A stretch of DNA of 58,725 bases, taken from IMG/VR virus record IMGVR_UViG_3300048672_000976, positions 1 through 58,725 of that record. One strand, 5' to 3'. This document shows, piece after piece, positions 7,684 to 18,900 of the stretch. The position numbers were made by a program, and so were the translations under genes. How positions within the stretch are numbered: position 1 is the stretch's first letter; each line of letters opens with the position of its first letter. The stretch comes from a virus. The notes below the pieces were generated by a model. The model saw only the letters and a program-made list of their open reading frames with translations, was not told the origin of the DNA and did not search any database.

Positions 7684-10416
7684 TTATTGTGATTCAATTA
7701 GTACTTGTAATTTAAAATTCTTCATTACTGTACATTTATTTGGGCCATATTTATATGATTTGAATTTAACTTTATCCACCCCCTCATTATTTGTAAAAAA
7801 CTCAAAAGAAATTATTGGCGACATGATTGTTGTACCTGTAATTCCTGAATACCCAATTATATCACCATATACATTATCTTTACCTACGTTTTCACGAACA
7901 TATCCGTTAACATTATTAGTAATGAAAATTAAATTGGTTAAAGTTACATCCCATGATTGTTTTAATGTAACATAATTTACAGGTAGTGTTGTTTGTGTAT
8001 ATATTGAGGAACCACTATATACTACATTATCAATGTTCAATAATGGATAAAACTTAAATTCAGTATGTGTCGGCTCCTCATTAATTAAAGATTCAAAATC
8101 TGGATACCTATCATCAATAATTTCAAATATCTGACATGGCTTTTTATATTTATATTTACAACGTCCGAATTTACCATTTTCAATGATGTTTCCACCTGTC
8201 CATAATGAACTAGATGGTATAAATTGGTCAACAATATGTACCCAATATGGGCTCATTTTATCAATAAATTCATTAACAGTAACAAAATCATAAGGTACAT
8301 CACATAATTCAACATAGTCATAATATATCTTCTTTAAATCGAAATATGATGTGTCATATTTTACTGTATTAGATTTTTTAATTGATTTAGTGAAAATAAC
8401 ATCAATATATTCAGCAAATGTTAGGCCACTTTGTGGTAACATATTACCAAATGTTAAATTTAATGACCTAGATTGTCGATAAATATCATAATCAATTGTT
8501 TGTGATGGTGATAAATGAACACTAAGATTTTTTCTATTTAATACTAAATTTGTATCTACTTTAGCTTTTTTATTATCAATACTTGATTTTAACCCAAAAC
8601 CATAATTTAATCCGGGTAATTGCTTAAAATTATTAAAATAATCTTCGCCGTAAGTAAATGGTTTATTTTTTGTTTTAGTATATTTTGTTCTACCTGTTAA
8701 AATAGAATTTTCATAGTCAATCTCATTTAATGATCTATGTTCCAATGTTGATTTATACCAACCAGCACCTTTTTGAAAAAATATATTACCATCAGTACTC
8801 GTCACTTTTTTTGGTAATCCAAATTCATCAATTGGGTAATCACTTCTATTTAAACTTACCGTGGTTATCGTGTTTCCTGTACTATATGTTACACCTGATG
8901 ATGTTTGAGTTATACCTGTTATCATTATAGTATTTGAAATACCATTAATTACATCGTAAATATCATCTTCTAATGTTGATATGTTTGGTAACATGTCAAT
9001 ATTATAAACATATTCATCAATTTTTATCATTGGCTCAGGTGCACCTAAGAATCTTAAAAAAAAGTTTAATGAATTTCTAGTACCTTTGGATTTATAAATA
9101 TGTGATAAATTAACCAACATTCTTCGATAAAACTCATGTTCTGATTCAATTAAATTCTTCCCAATTGTTAAACCACCATATGAACTGTTTTGTCTATTGT
9201 AGAGTACATCATTTAAACTTTTTTCGTCAAAAAGATTTATGGTACTTAATCCTAAATTATTTGATAAATTTTTTAATAGTGCATCAGGTAAATTATTTAT
9301 TCCATCATAACTAACATGTCGCATATGTGCAATATTATCAATGTATTTCTTTACACTATCAAAACTTTGGCCATATAATTGAAAAATTGATTCTGCATGT
9401 TTATCTTCCGTATCAAATTCAAATAATTGTGGTGATGTTAAAAATCTTACAATTATATTTGATTTATAATCGTCGATTTCTTCTGCCAAAGTACTTAATT
9501 TATTAATAAATTGTAAATATTCAATACCAACTATTTGTATATTTCTATTATCTTTAGATAATGGCCAATTTAATTCAACACTTACAATATCAGTTCCTGA
9601 ATCATCAAAACTATCTCTAGGTACTTTAAATGATGAAGTATAAATTGGATTTGTTTCCCTATTTAATAATTGTGACTCCAAATCATCCAAATTATCATAA
9701 AAATTTTCAGTTATTTCATTATTTGGCCTAATTATTAAATCTTCACTTATTTCTGTTAATTCACCAAATGGATTACCTTTAACTTTTAATGTTATAATAT
9801 TGTTTATATTTGGTTCGATATAATTTATTATATCATATGTTTTATCATTATATTCTAATGTGTAGTTTTTATAAATTGAATAAAAATTTCTATTAGGGTT
9901 TTCAACTTCATTAATTGTGTTACTATTTGGTTTTTTTAATAAAATACCAAATGGGTTATATATTATGGAATATTCAATGTTAAATGTTGTCGTTCTATCT
10001 AATTTATTGTAAGTAATATTAAATGCTGTATTTAAACTATCCCTCACTATACTAGTATTATCAACTAAAATAATGGCAGGAAAATTTTTAATAATTCGAT
10101 TAATCGACACATTAATTCTTTGTTTCAATGAACCAAATAATGAACGGCCAGCATCATTTTTACCGCCATTGAATTTTATTTTTTCTTCTTGCTTTTCAAG
10201 TATTGTTTCAGATAAATCATCCAAAGTAACAAAATCGGAAAATGGTGATGTCACAAATGATTTACTATCTCTATCTACTATTTCTCTATCAATAGTAAAA
10301 TTTGCATTGGTTAATTGGCTTGTTCCATCTGTTATCTGAACACCAACTAAATTATCATTAAATGTTTCTAATCCACTACTTACTTGACTTGGTACTTTAT
10401 ATCTAACTTTCTTCAT
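7684..10416 (-). CDS. Baseplate/tail protein with a tail protein I-like segment
   Basis: A 910-residue protein. The central part (about residues 350-480) has a helical region running from KYIDNIAHMRHVSYDGI through EFYRRMLVNLSHIYKSKGT to RNSLNFFLRFLGAPEP. The combination of a tyrosine-rich helix, K-S-K-G-T and a following helix with LGAPEP recalls P2 gpI-type baseplate proteins, which hold tail fibres. The N-terminal part (DSKSFVTSPFSDFVTLDDL) and the C-terminal Gly/Thr-rich part are not recognised. Its ATG overlaps the stop of the gene upstream as TAATG. It sits between putative structural proteins, which supports a baseplate or fibre-attachment role. The family call is tentative. Confidence 0.6.
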   Translation of the reverse strand: MKKVRYKVPSQVSSGLETFNDNLVGVQITDGTSQLTNANFTIDREIVDRDSKSFVTSPFSDFVTLDDLSETILEKQEEKIKFNGGKNDAGRSLFGSLKQRINVSINRIIKNFPAIILVDNTSIVRDSLNTAFNITYNKLDRTTTFNIEYSIIYNPFGILLKKPNSNTINEVENPNRNFYSIYKNYTLEYNDKTYDIINYIEPNINNIITLKVKGNPFGELTEISEDLIIRPNNEITENFYDNLDDLESQLLNRETNPIYTSSFKVPRDSFDDSGTDIVSVELNWPLSKDNRNIQIVGIEYLQFINKLSTLAEEIDDYKSNIIVRFLTSPQLFEFDTEDKHAESIFQLYGQSFDSVKKYIDNIAHMRHVSYDGINNLPDALLKNLSNNLGLSTINLFDEKSLNDVLYNRQNSSYGGLTIGKNLIESEHEFYRRMLVNLSHIYKSKGTRNSLNFFLRFLGAPEPMIKIDEYVYNIDMLPNISTLEDDIYDVINGISNTIMITGITQTSSGVTYSTGNTITTVSLNRSDYPIDEFGLPKKVTSTDGNIFFQKGAGWYKSTLEHRSLNEIDYENSILTGRTKYTKTKNKPFTYGEDYFNNFKQLPGLNYGFGLKSSIDNKKAKVDTNLVLNRKNLSVHLSPSQTIDYDIYRQSRSLNLTFGNMLPQSGLTFAEYIDVIFTKSIKKSNTVKYDTSYFDLKKIYYDYVELCDVPYDFVTVNEFIDKMSPYWVHIVDQFIPSSSLWTGGNIIENGKFGRCKYKYKKPCQIFEIIDDRYPDFESLINEEPTHTEFKFYPLLNIDNVVYSGSSIYTQTTLPVNYVTLKQSWDVTLTNLIFITNNVNGYVRENVGKDNVYGDIIGYSGITGTTIMSPIISFEFFTNNEGVDKVKFKSYKYGPNKCTVMKNFKLQVLIESQ

Positions 10417-11339
10417 TATACATTAGTTATGTTATCTAAATTCAATGTTTCATCAATATCTGTTCTTTCTTCCCTAACTTCATACAATGTTTCACTAAAC
10501 TGATCTTTTATTTCATATAAATTATATTGCTTATAAATGTTATTATCTTTATCATAAATTGTGTAAATACCAGGCGTGATTGCTTTACTTTGATTACCAT
10601 AAAGTGCATTAGCTAGTGTACTTGCATCATGTTCAACCATATCAATTTCTATTGTGGTTGGATTAACAAATGTGTTAGATAAGATAATTTTTTGACTAGG
10701 TTGACCGATAAAAGGTACAACATTTGGTCTAGTTGATGGTGATGAGGATGGCGTTATTGTTAAAAATACCAAATTAGAAACCTGATCAGTATATTGATAT
10801 CTAATTGCTTTATCAGTTGTACTTGATAAATTAGAAGTTATTGGCGTACAATAAAATGATGACGTGATTACTCTATATGTGTTAGGTATTTTAGTTTTAC
10901 CATCATTTGTGTTAATATATTCAACACGGTATCCAACTAATCCTTGTGGCGTGAATTTACTTCTATCTTCCGACGGTACATTATTTAAATCAATAATTAA
11001 ACCTCTTACAGATGGTAATGAAGCCAATACACCACAATCAGTTATTGTAGTTCTAATTTGTTTAGGTCTAATATGTAATGTGTATATACCCAATTCAGAA
11101 AAATCATCGGCATTTAATTTTAAATTATATAAACCACCTAAAATTTCACTATTTGGTGCGGATGTATCATCAGTTGTTTCCGTATTATGATATACAGGTG
11201 TTAAAATATCTGTTGATATTAACTTTTTTAATGTTACGGTTTCTGTTGTTGATCTGGTTGATGAATAATGATAAAAAATATCAATATCATCGGGTGATAA
11301 ATCTGCTGGGCGTATAATCCCATATGAACCAATTGACAT
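10416..11339 (-). CDS. Virion structural protein, unknown
   Basis: A 307-residue beta-rich protein starting MSIGSYGIIRPADLSPDDID and ending in an acidic tail (ERTDIDETLNLDNI). It contains segments such as GIYTLHIRPKQIRTT and GLVGYRVEYIN that suggest a compact tail or baseplate accessory fold. There are no membrane segments or enzyme motifs. It overlaps the start of the 910-residue baseplate protein by one base, so the two are very likely co-translated and may be partners. Family not recognised. Confidence 0.6.
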   Translation of the reverse strand: MSIGSYGIIRPADLSPDDIDIFYHYSSTRSTTETVTLKKLISTDILTPVYHNTETTDDTSAPNSEILGGLYNLKLNADDFSELGIYTLHIRPKQIRTTITDCGVLASLPSVRGLIIDLNNVPSEDRSKFTPQGLVGYRVEYINTNDGKTKIPNTYRVITSSFYCTPITSNLSSTTDKAIRYQYTDQVSNLVFLTITPSSSPSTRPNVVPFIGQPSQKIILSNTFVNPTTIEIDMVEHDASTLANALYGNQSKAITPGIYTIYDKDNNIYKQYNLYEIKDQFSETLYEVREERTDIDETLNLDNITNV

Positions 11340-11374
11340 AAATTAAATTTGTTTTATTATAAATAAATATTACC

Positions 11375-11893
11375 TTATTGTTTTTTAACTGTGTAATATC
11401 CGTTTCCGTACTTAGTTAACATATCAATATTATCAACCTCGCCTAATCTTAAATTCATTTCCATTACACTTTGATTACCTCTTTCTATGAAAACATCAGA
11501 AAATATTGTTGGTTGCTCAATAAAACCTAAAAAATGCTCATTTCTCGTTATTACTTGTTGAAAAACTTCCTCTTTTGTGAAACCACTAGTACTACCCATT
11601 ATCATTGTATATCCTTCCGGATAATCCTCATAATAGATATTATCAATTGTATAGCCACTAACATTTCCATTAATAGTTACACCACTATATTGATTTGTAC
11701 CATATTTTTTCAATTCAGATATTTTACTTTGGCCGATAGAATTATAATATGTGGTACCTGTAAATGATGTATAACCTGTATTAATAGAATAATCTAAATT
11801 AGTATAGTAACTTTGATCAATTGTTTCTGTTTCACCAGATAAATTTAAGTAATATGGAATAGTAAATGTAAGTGTTCCTGACTCTATAAGCAT
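11375..11893 (-). CDS. Virion structural protein, unknown, small
   Basis: A 172-residue protein. The first 110 residues are Tyr/Thr/Gly/Ser-rich beta structure (for example YYTNLDYSINTGYTSFTG). The C-terminal 60 form a better ordered domain with VFQQVITRNEHFLGFIEQP and DVFIERGNQSVMEMNLRLGEVD, ending in YGNGYYTVKKQ. The phrase IFSDVFIERGNQSVME is similar in style to baseplate or neck connector proteins of large phages, but I cannot name a family. It lies between the fibre block and the baseplate protein genes. Confidence 0.6.
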   Translation of the reverse strand: MLIESGTLTFTIPYYLNLSGETETIDQSYYTNLDYSINTGYTSFTGTTYYNSIGQSKISELKKYGTNQYSGVTINGNVSGYTIDNIYYEDYPEGYTMIMGSTSGFTKEEVFQQVITRNEHFLGFIEQPTIFSDVFIERGNQSVMEMNLRLGEVDNIDMLTKYGNGYYTVKKQ

Positions 11894-11950
11894 AATATAT
11901 TGATATATATTATTAAATATAAAGAAAAAAATATTATTAATAAATGATTA

Positions 11951-12940
11951 TTAAATTAGTTCAAATGAAACAATTATCGATGGAAATTGACCATCACTTA
12001 ACCCAATACTATTTAAATATCTTGTTGGAAAAGTATATGATGTTGAATTTGGTGTTGAAATAATTGTTGAGGTTCCACCATAAGTAAATGATTCTATTTT
12101 TGTAATTTTATAACCCGAATCTGCCGTTATTTGAATACCTGATAAATTATATCCTGTTGTATTAATTAATAAGTTATAATTTGTTGTAAAAACTGCATTA
12201 TTTCCTGTTGAATTTAATGTCATAGTTCCACCACCTAAATTGCCATCAAAATTGCGTAATTCAAAATAATATTTATATTCTGTTGTTGGGGTTGGAGTTG
12301 GGGTTGGAGTTGGGACCGGTGTGATATATAAATCATCACATTGTTGGTAAGTTAATGTGGCCGTTTTGTATTCATTACTTGTTGAACCTGAAATATTGGT
12401 TATATTAAAACTAAACGTATATGTCCCTTGGAATAAAACAATTTTACCTATTTTATAACCAATACCTGTTTGTGTCAATGTTAATGTTTCAGGAACAGAT
12501 ACTGGTGTGTAAATATCATTCGGTGTAACTGTTATTGTTGATGTTATAATAGCATTACTGTCAAATATATTATCCAAAGTTAATTCCAAATATGGATAAC
12601 CATTTAAACCAAATAAATCAGTTTCATCTATACTATTACAATCAGATTTAATAGTTAATATATCTGAATAACAATCTATATCTGTTATCTCATAGCCTTC
12701 AGTTAATTGATTATACGTGACACCTGTTATATATGTCGTTATTGTAGGTTGTTCATTACTAACTTTAACAATACCTGAGCATAATGATGGACCATCAATA
12801 CTAATAGGATTGACTTTATTAGCATCCAAAGATAAACCACTTGATGGTGTTGACATTATTGTTATTGTGAATGGACCAATATCTTCTCTTGGTGTCTCAC
12901 TAAATCTTACTATTAAATTCATAATTTTAAATATTAACAT
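11951..12940 (-). CDS. Fibre protein with short Pro-Thr linker and GGG module
   Basis: About 320 residues. Met7 (base 12922, MNLIVRFSETPRED) is the better start, because Met1 overlaps the stop of the preceding giant gene and adds only six hydrophobic residues. The N-terminal part (EDIGPFTITI...) resembles the GPFN-type N-terminal module of the neighbouring fibre proteins. A short [11 protein letters not shown] linker follows at about residue 212, then a module beginning YKYYFELRNFDGNLGGGTMT and ending DGQFPSIIVSFELI. A close relative of this module occurs at residues 133-246 of the 2805-residue protein next to it and a more distant one near 1511-1617. It is probably a small member of the same adhesin family. 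Confidence 0.7.
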   Translation of the reverse strand: MLIFKIMNLIVRFSETPREDIGPFTITIMSTPSSGLSLDANKVNPISIDGPSLCSGIVKVSNEQPTITTYITGVTYNQLTEGYEITDIDCYSDILTIKSDCNSIDETDLFGLNGYPYLELTLDNIFDSNAIITSTITVTPNDIYTPVSVPETLTLTQTGIGYKIGKIVLFQGTYTFSFNITNISGSTSNEYKTATLTYQQCDDLYITPVPTPTPTPTPTTEYKYYFELRNFDGNLGGGTMTLNSTGNNAVFTTNYNLLINTTGYNLSGIQITADSGYKITKIESFTYGGTSTIISTPNSTSYTFPTRYLNSIGLSDGQFPSIIVSFELI

Positions 12941-15900
12941 AAATTATTATATGCATCTAATCCTATTACATAATTACTACGACCTGATTCAACACCACAT
13001 ACCGTTTGTGTGACATAATATTGGAAGAAACTTTGTAATGTTGTGACAGTAAATACTGTTGAACCACTATTATTAACATTTACTTCAGCAAGAACATCAT
13101 TTAAATTATCTCTATAAAACTTAACTGTACAACCATTACCAACGGTAATTAAATTAGTAACCGATACAACATAATATCCACCATTTTCATTTCTACATAT
13201 TGACATTACTGGAGTATCTAATATTGGATTAGCAATAATAACACTATTAATTACAGTAAACGAACCTGCACAGGTATTAACAATCACTTTAACTTCCACA
13301 TTACCCGGACATATTGTTCTAGTGAATGATGTTGAACTATTTGAAGTAATAAGACTTTCTAGCAATATACCATCTTTATAAAGTTCATAATGAAAATCAA
13401 TATATGAACCATTAAACCCATCAACACTACAATTTATTATTGAATTACCATATGATGGATTATTGGTATGTAATGTTGCTGTGGTTGCAGCATTACAACA
13501 ACTACCAATTGTTGGTTGTGTTCCACCCACATCAATACCATTTACTTGGTAATGTCCATACGATGCCGAACATTGGTTATTATCTTGGTAAATTGTATAT
13601 TCAACACCACCACTACATGTTATATTTCCAGTACTGGTCCAACTAGGGTTAGTATTAATTGTATTTGACGGATTACTAGCATATGATGTACCATTCATAT
13701 AATATTGATTACCACCAAAACAAGCATTACTATTTTGATAAACAGTATATGATGTTACAACACCATTGCTGCATGTACTATATGTTCCAACATTAATACT
13801 ATAATTTGCTGAAGTATCAATAGTGTTTGATGGATTATATGAATATGTTGTCCCATTCATTAAATAATTTTGGCCACCACTATAACAAGCATTACTGTTT
13901 TGATAAACAGTATATGATGTTACAACACCATTACTACACGTACTATATGTTCCAACATTAATACTATAATTTGCTGAAGTATCAGTACCACATGTGGCCG
14001 AACATGTTTCCCAAACCTCAGCACTTCCAACATTATTACCTGTACAATTATATTTTAATTGACGATATTGGGTTGTTCCCACACAATAATAATCATAATA
14101 TGTTCCACCACAACTTTCATCACAATCACAAGTTGATGATGAAATAATTCTATAACTAAATGTTCCACATTTATTTGTTGTACCTTGACGTTTTTCACAA
14201 CCAACACAATATGGTGAACCATAATCATAGAAATATAATGCATTATATAAAATGATATCATATAACGTATCGGCAACAGTTGTTGTTGAATCACCATTCC
14301 ATGCGACACCATTTAATATCAATCCACAAATATTACTACTATAAATAATTCTAAAAATTGTACCGGCAGGATACGTTTGTGTTCCATTTTTGAAATTTAA
14401 ATCAGCAACCCAAGCACCATTTTGATAAAATTGTATTGCGTATTCATTAGTATTAGGGCTATCTTGTGGATTTAACGCAATAGTACTATATGACGGTGGC
14501 ACGATAATTGGTGATTTAGTTGGTGTAACCGTTACTGTTGGCGTAACCGTTCTAGTTGGTGTTACGGTGTTTGTTGGGGTTGGTGTTGGGGTTAAATTAG
14601 TTGTTTTAGTTGGTGTTGGTGTTAATGTTTTAGTTGGCGTAACCGTACTAGTTGGTGTTGGGGTTAAATTAGTTGTTTTAGTTGGTGTTAGTGTTAATGT
14701 TTTAGTTGGCGTAACCGTTACTGTTGGTGTTGGTGTAACACATAACCCAAATGTTGGTGTACTTGTTAAAACATATGATGGTTGACCTGTATAATTAATT
14801 AAATATTGTAAATATGTTGATGAAAAACGATTAATATCAATAAAAACATCGTAACTATAACCATTATAACATGTTTTTTGTTGAACACCAAATGGGTCAA
14901 AAAATGGATACCATTCAGGATCATATGATGTAACTGTACAAAATGGTTGTGATGAAATCGTAACACCACTAATAAATGTTGTTCTGATGCTATGTGGTAC
15001 TTCGATAAATAAGAATGTGTTAAAGTTAATGTAACCATCTCTACGATAAAATCCATTATCAATATGGAAATTACTATAAACCGCAGTTGGGTAACCACCT
15101 ATTTTACATATATCATTATCAAAATAACCTAAATCATAAATATAATACATAAACACCGGTGTTGTTGGTGTAATAGTATTAGTTGGTGTAACTGTTTTTG
15201 TTGGTGTAATGGTTGGTGTAACTGTTTTTGTTGGTGTAACCGTATTCGTAGGGGTAACGGTATTTGTTGGTGTGACCGTTTTTGTTGGTGTGACCGTTTT
15301 TGTTGGTGTAACAGTTCGTGTTATTGTTGGGGTTACAGTCATTGTTGGTGTTGGTGTTGGTGTTCGTGTTATACATGTTGAAATATCAAGAACAACACCA
15401 TCTCTACTAATTGTATAAACAACACCATTAATTGAATAATAACCTTGTGTTGCAATATTTGTTGATAATATTAATGCTGATTTATATACTATATTATCAA
15501 CTTGTAATGTTGATGAACCTTGCCAATATAGGTTAAAAATGTTTGTATAATTATAACAAGCATCATATTGCGATGTACTATTAAATTGTAAATTCAATAA
15601 TTCACGGATTGGCGTTGTTGGTGTCGGGGTATTAGTTGGTGTAACTGTGTTTGTTGGTGTTATACTAGGCGTAACTGTTGGTGTAACTGTTTTTGTTGGT
15701 GTAATTGTACTAGTTGGTGTTTTTGTTGGTGTAACTGTAACTGTTGGGGTTACTGTTTTAGTTGGTGTAATGGTACTAGTTGGTGTAATCGTACTTGTTG
15801 GTGTAACTGTTCTTGTTGGTGTAATTGTAGTTGTCGGTGTAACTGTTTTGGTCGGGGTTATACTAGGGGTAACAGTATTTGTTGGTGTTACTGTGTTTGT

Positions 15901-18900
15901 TGGTGTTATCGTGTTTGTTGGTGTTACTGTGTTTGTCGGTGTAACTGTGTTTGTCGGTGTAACAGTTTTTGTTGGGGTTACTGTATTTGTCGGTGTAATA
16001 GTATTTGTTGGTGTTATCGTGTTTGTTGGTGTTACTGTGTTTGTCGGTGTTATACTAGGTGTAACAGTTTTTGTTGGTGTTACTGTGTTTGTCGGTGTAA
16101 CTGTGTTTGTCGGTGTAACAGTTTTTGTTGGGGTTACTGTGTTTGTCGGTGTAATAGTATTTGTTGGCGTAACAGTTTTTGTTGGGGTTACTGTATTTGT
16201 CGGTGTAATAGTATTTGTTGACGTAACAGTTTTTGTTGGGGTTACTGTGTTTGTCGGTGTAATAGTATTTGTTGGCGTAACAGTTTTTGTTGGGGTTACT
16301 GTATTTGTCGGTGTAATAGTATTTGTTGGCGTAACAGTTTTTGTTGGTGTGATAGTGGGTGTTGGTGTTGGTGAACTAAATGGCGATGGAGTTACAGTAG
16401 GTGTAACGGTATTTGTTGGTGTAACGGTATTTGTTGGTGTTATACTAGGTGTAACAGTATTCGTAGGGGTTACTGTTGGAGTTGAAGTTGGGGCAACAGT
16501 AAAATTAAATTTTACTACTGGGTAAACAGTTATACCTGTACTATTAATAAATACACTAACAACACCACCAAAGGTATATGATGATGAATTTGGGTAAAAT
16601 ACCCAAATTAAATCATTATTAACATCATAATATTCTATTGAACTTATAATATTTCCTGAATTAGCAATAACATTCTTATTAGTTAATTCATATTGTGCTG
16701 TTGAAACAAATAAATCATATGTTGTTGTAACTATTATTGGATTTTTAGGGTCATTATCTAAATAAAATGACCCCCCACCAAATCCACCACCGGGGGCATA
16801 CATTACAAATCTATATCTAAAAATTGTTGGTGTTGATGTTGGCGTAACAGTAGGAGTAATGGTATTAGTTGGAGTAACTGTTTTTGTTGGGGTTATGGTA
16901 TTTGTTGGTGTAATAGTGTTTGTTGGTGTAACTGTGTTTGTTGGGGTAATACTAGGTGTAACTGTGTTTGTTGGGGTTACACTCATTGTTGGTGTAACTG
17001 TTTTTGTTGGAGTAACTGTGTTTGTTGGCGTAATAGTATTTGTTGGTGTTACACTCATTGTTGGTGTAACTGTTTTTGTTGGGGTTATAGTATTTGTTGG
17101 TGTAACTGTTTTTGTTGGTGTTATCGTGTTTGTTGGTGTTACAGTATTTGTTGGAGTAACTGTTTTTGTTGGTGTTATCGTGTTTGTTGGTGTTATGGTA
17201 CTAGTTGGTGTTACTGTGTTTGTTGGTGTATTAGTATTTGTTGGTGTAATAGTATTTGTTGGTGTAACTGTTTTTGTTGGTGTGACTGTGTTTGTTGGTG
17301 TAACTGTGTTTGTTGGCGTAATGCTACTAGTTGGTGTGACTGTGTTTGTTGGCGTAATAGTATTTGTTGGTGTAACTGTTTTTGTTGGTGTGACTGTGTT
17401 TGTTGGCGTAATAGTATTTGTTGGCGTAATACTACTAGTTGGTGTGACTGTGTTTGTTGGTGTAACTGTGTTTGTTGGGGTTACACTCATTGTTGGTGTA
17501 ACTGTTTTTGTTGGAGTAACTGTGTTTGTTGGCGTAATAGTACTAGTTGGTGTGACTGTGTTTGTTGGTGTAACTGTGTTTGTTGGGGTTACACTCATTG
17601 TTGGTGTAACTGTTTTTGTTGGAGTAACTGTGTTTGTTGGCGTAATAGTATTTGTTGGTGTTATAGTACTAGTTGGTGTTATTGTATTCGTTGGTGTCGA
17701 GGTATTAGTTGGTGTAACTGTGTTTGTTGGTGTAACTGTGTTTGTTGGTGTTATAGTACTAGTTGATGTTATTGTATTCGTTGGCGTTACTGTTTTTGTT
17801 GGTGTAACTGTGTTTGTTGGTGTAACTGTATTCGTTGGTGTTGGTGAACTGAATGGTGATGGTGTGATACTAGGTGTAACTGTGTTTGTTGGTGTAACTG
17901 TATTTGTTGGTGTAACTGTATTCGTTGGTGTAACAGTATTTGTTGGTGTAACTGTATTCGTTGGCGTTACTGTGTTTGTTGGTGTAACTGTATTTGTTGG
18001 TGTAACTGTATTTGTTGGTGTAACTGTATTTGTTGGTGTAACTGTATTCGTAGGGGTTATGGTAGTCGTAACAGTATTTGTTGGTGTTATGGTATTTGTT
18101 GGAGTAACTGTGTTTGTTGGTGTAACTGTATTTGTTGGTGTTATGGTATTTGTTGGCGTTACTGTATTTGTTGGTGTTACTGTGTTTGTTGGTGTAACTG
18201 TTACAGTAGGTGTTACTGTGTTTGTTGGTGTAACAGTATTTGTTGGTGTGATTGTATTTGTTGGCGTAACAGTTTTTGTTGGTGTAACGGTATTTGTAGA
18301 GGTTACTGTATTCGTTGGGGTGGTTGTAGGAGTTACAGTTACAGTATTCGTTGGGGTAACGGTATTTGTAGAGGTTACTGTATTTGTAGGGGTTACAGTA
18401 TTTGTTGGTGTTACGGTATTTGTTGGCGTTACTGTTTTTGTTGGTGTAACTGTTACTGTTGGTGTTACAGTATTTGTTGGAGTAACTGTTTTTGTTGGTG
18501 TAACAGTATTTGTTGGCGTAACAGTTTTTGTTGGTGTAACGGTATTTGTAGAGGTTACTGTATTCGTTGGTGTTACAGTATTTGTTGGGGTAATAGTATT
18601 TGTTGGCGTTACTGTTTTTGTTGGTGTAACTGTTACTGTTGGTGTTACAGTATTTGTTGGCGTTACTGTTTTTGTTGGTGTAACTGTTACTGTTGGTGTT
18701 ACAGTATTTGTTGGAGTAACTGTTTTTGTTGGTGTAACAGTATTTGTTGGTGTTACAGTATTTGTTGGTGTTATGGTACTAGTTGGTGTTATCGTGTTTG
18801 TTGGTGTTATGGTACTAGTTGGTGTAGCTGTGTTTGTTGATGTAATAGTATTCGTAGGGGTAATAGTATTCGTAGGGGTAATAGTATTTGTTGGCGTTAC

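Noticed and set aside
15647-16525. A plus-strand frame of 292 codons with the same Val-Gly pattern
   Set aside because: Same cause: antisense of a Pro-Thr repeat tract.
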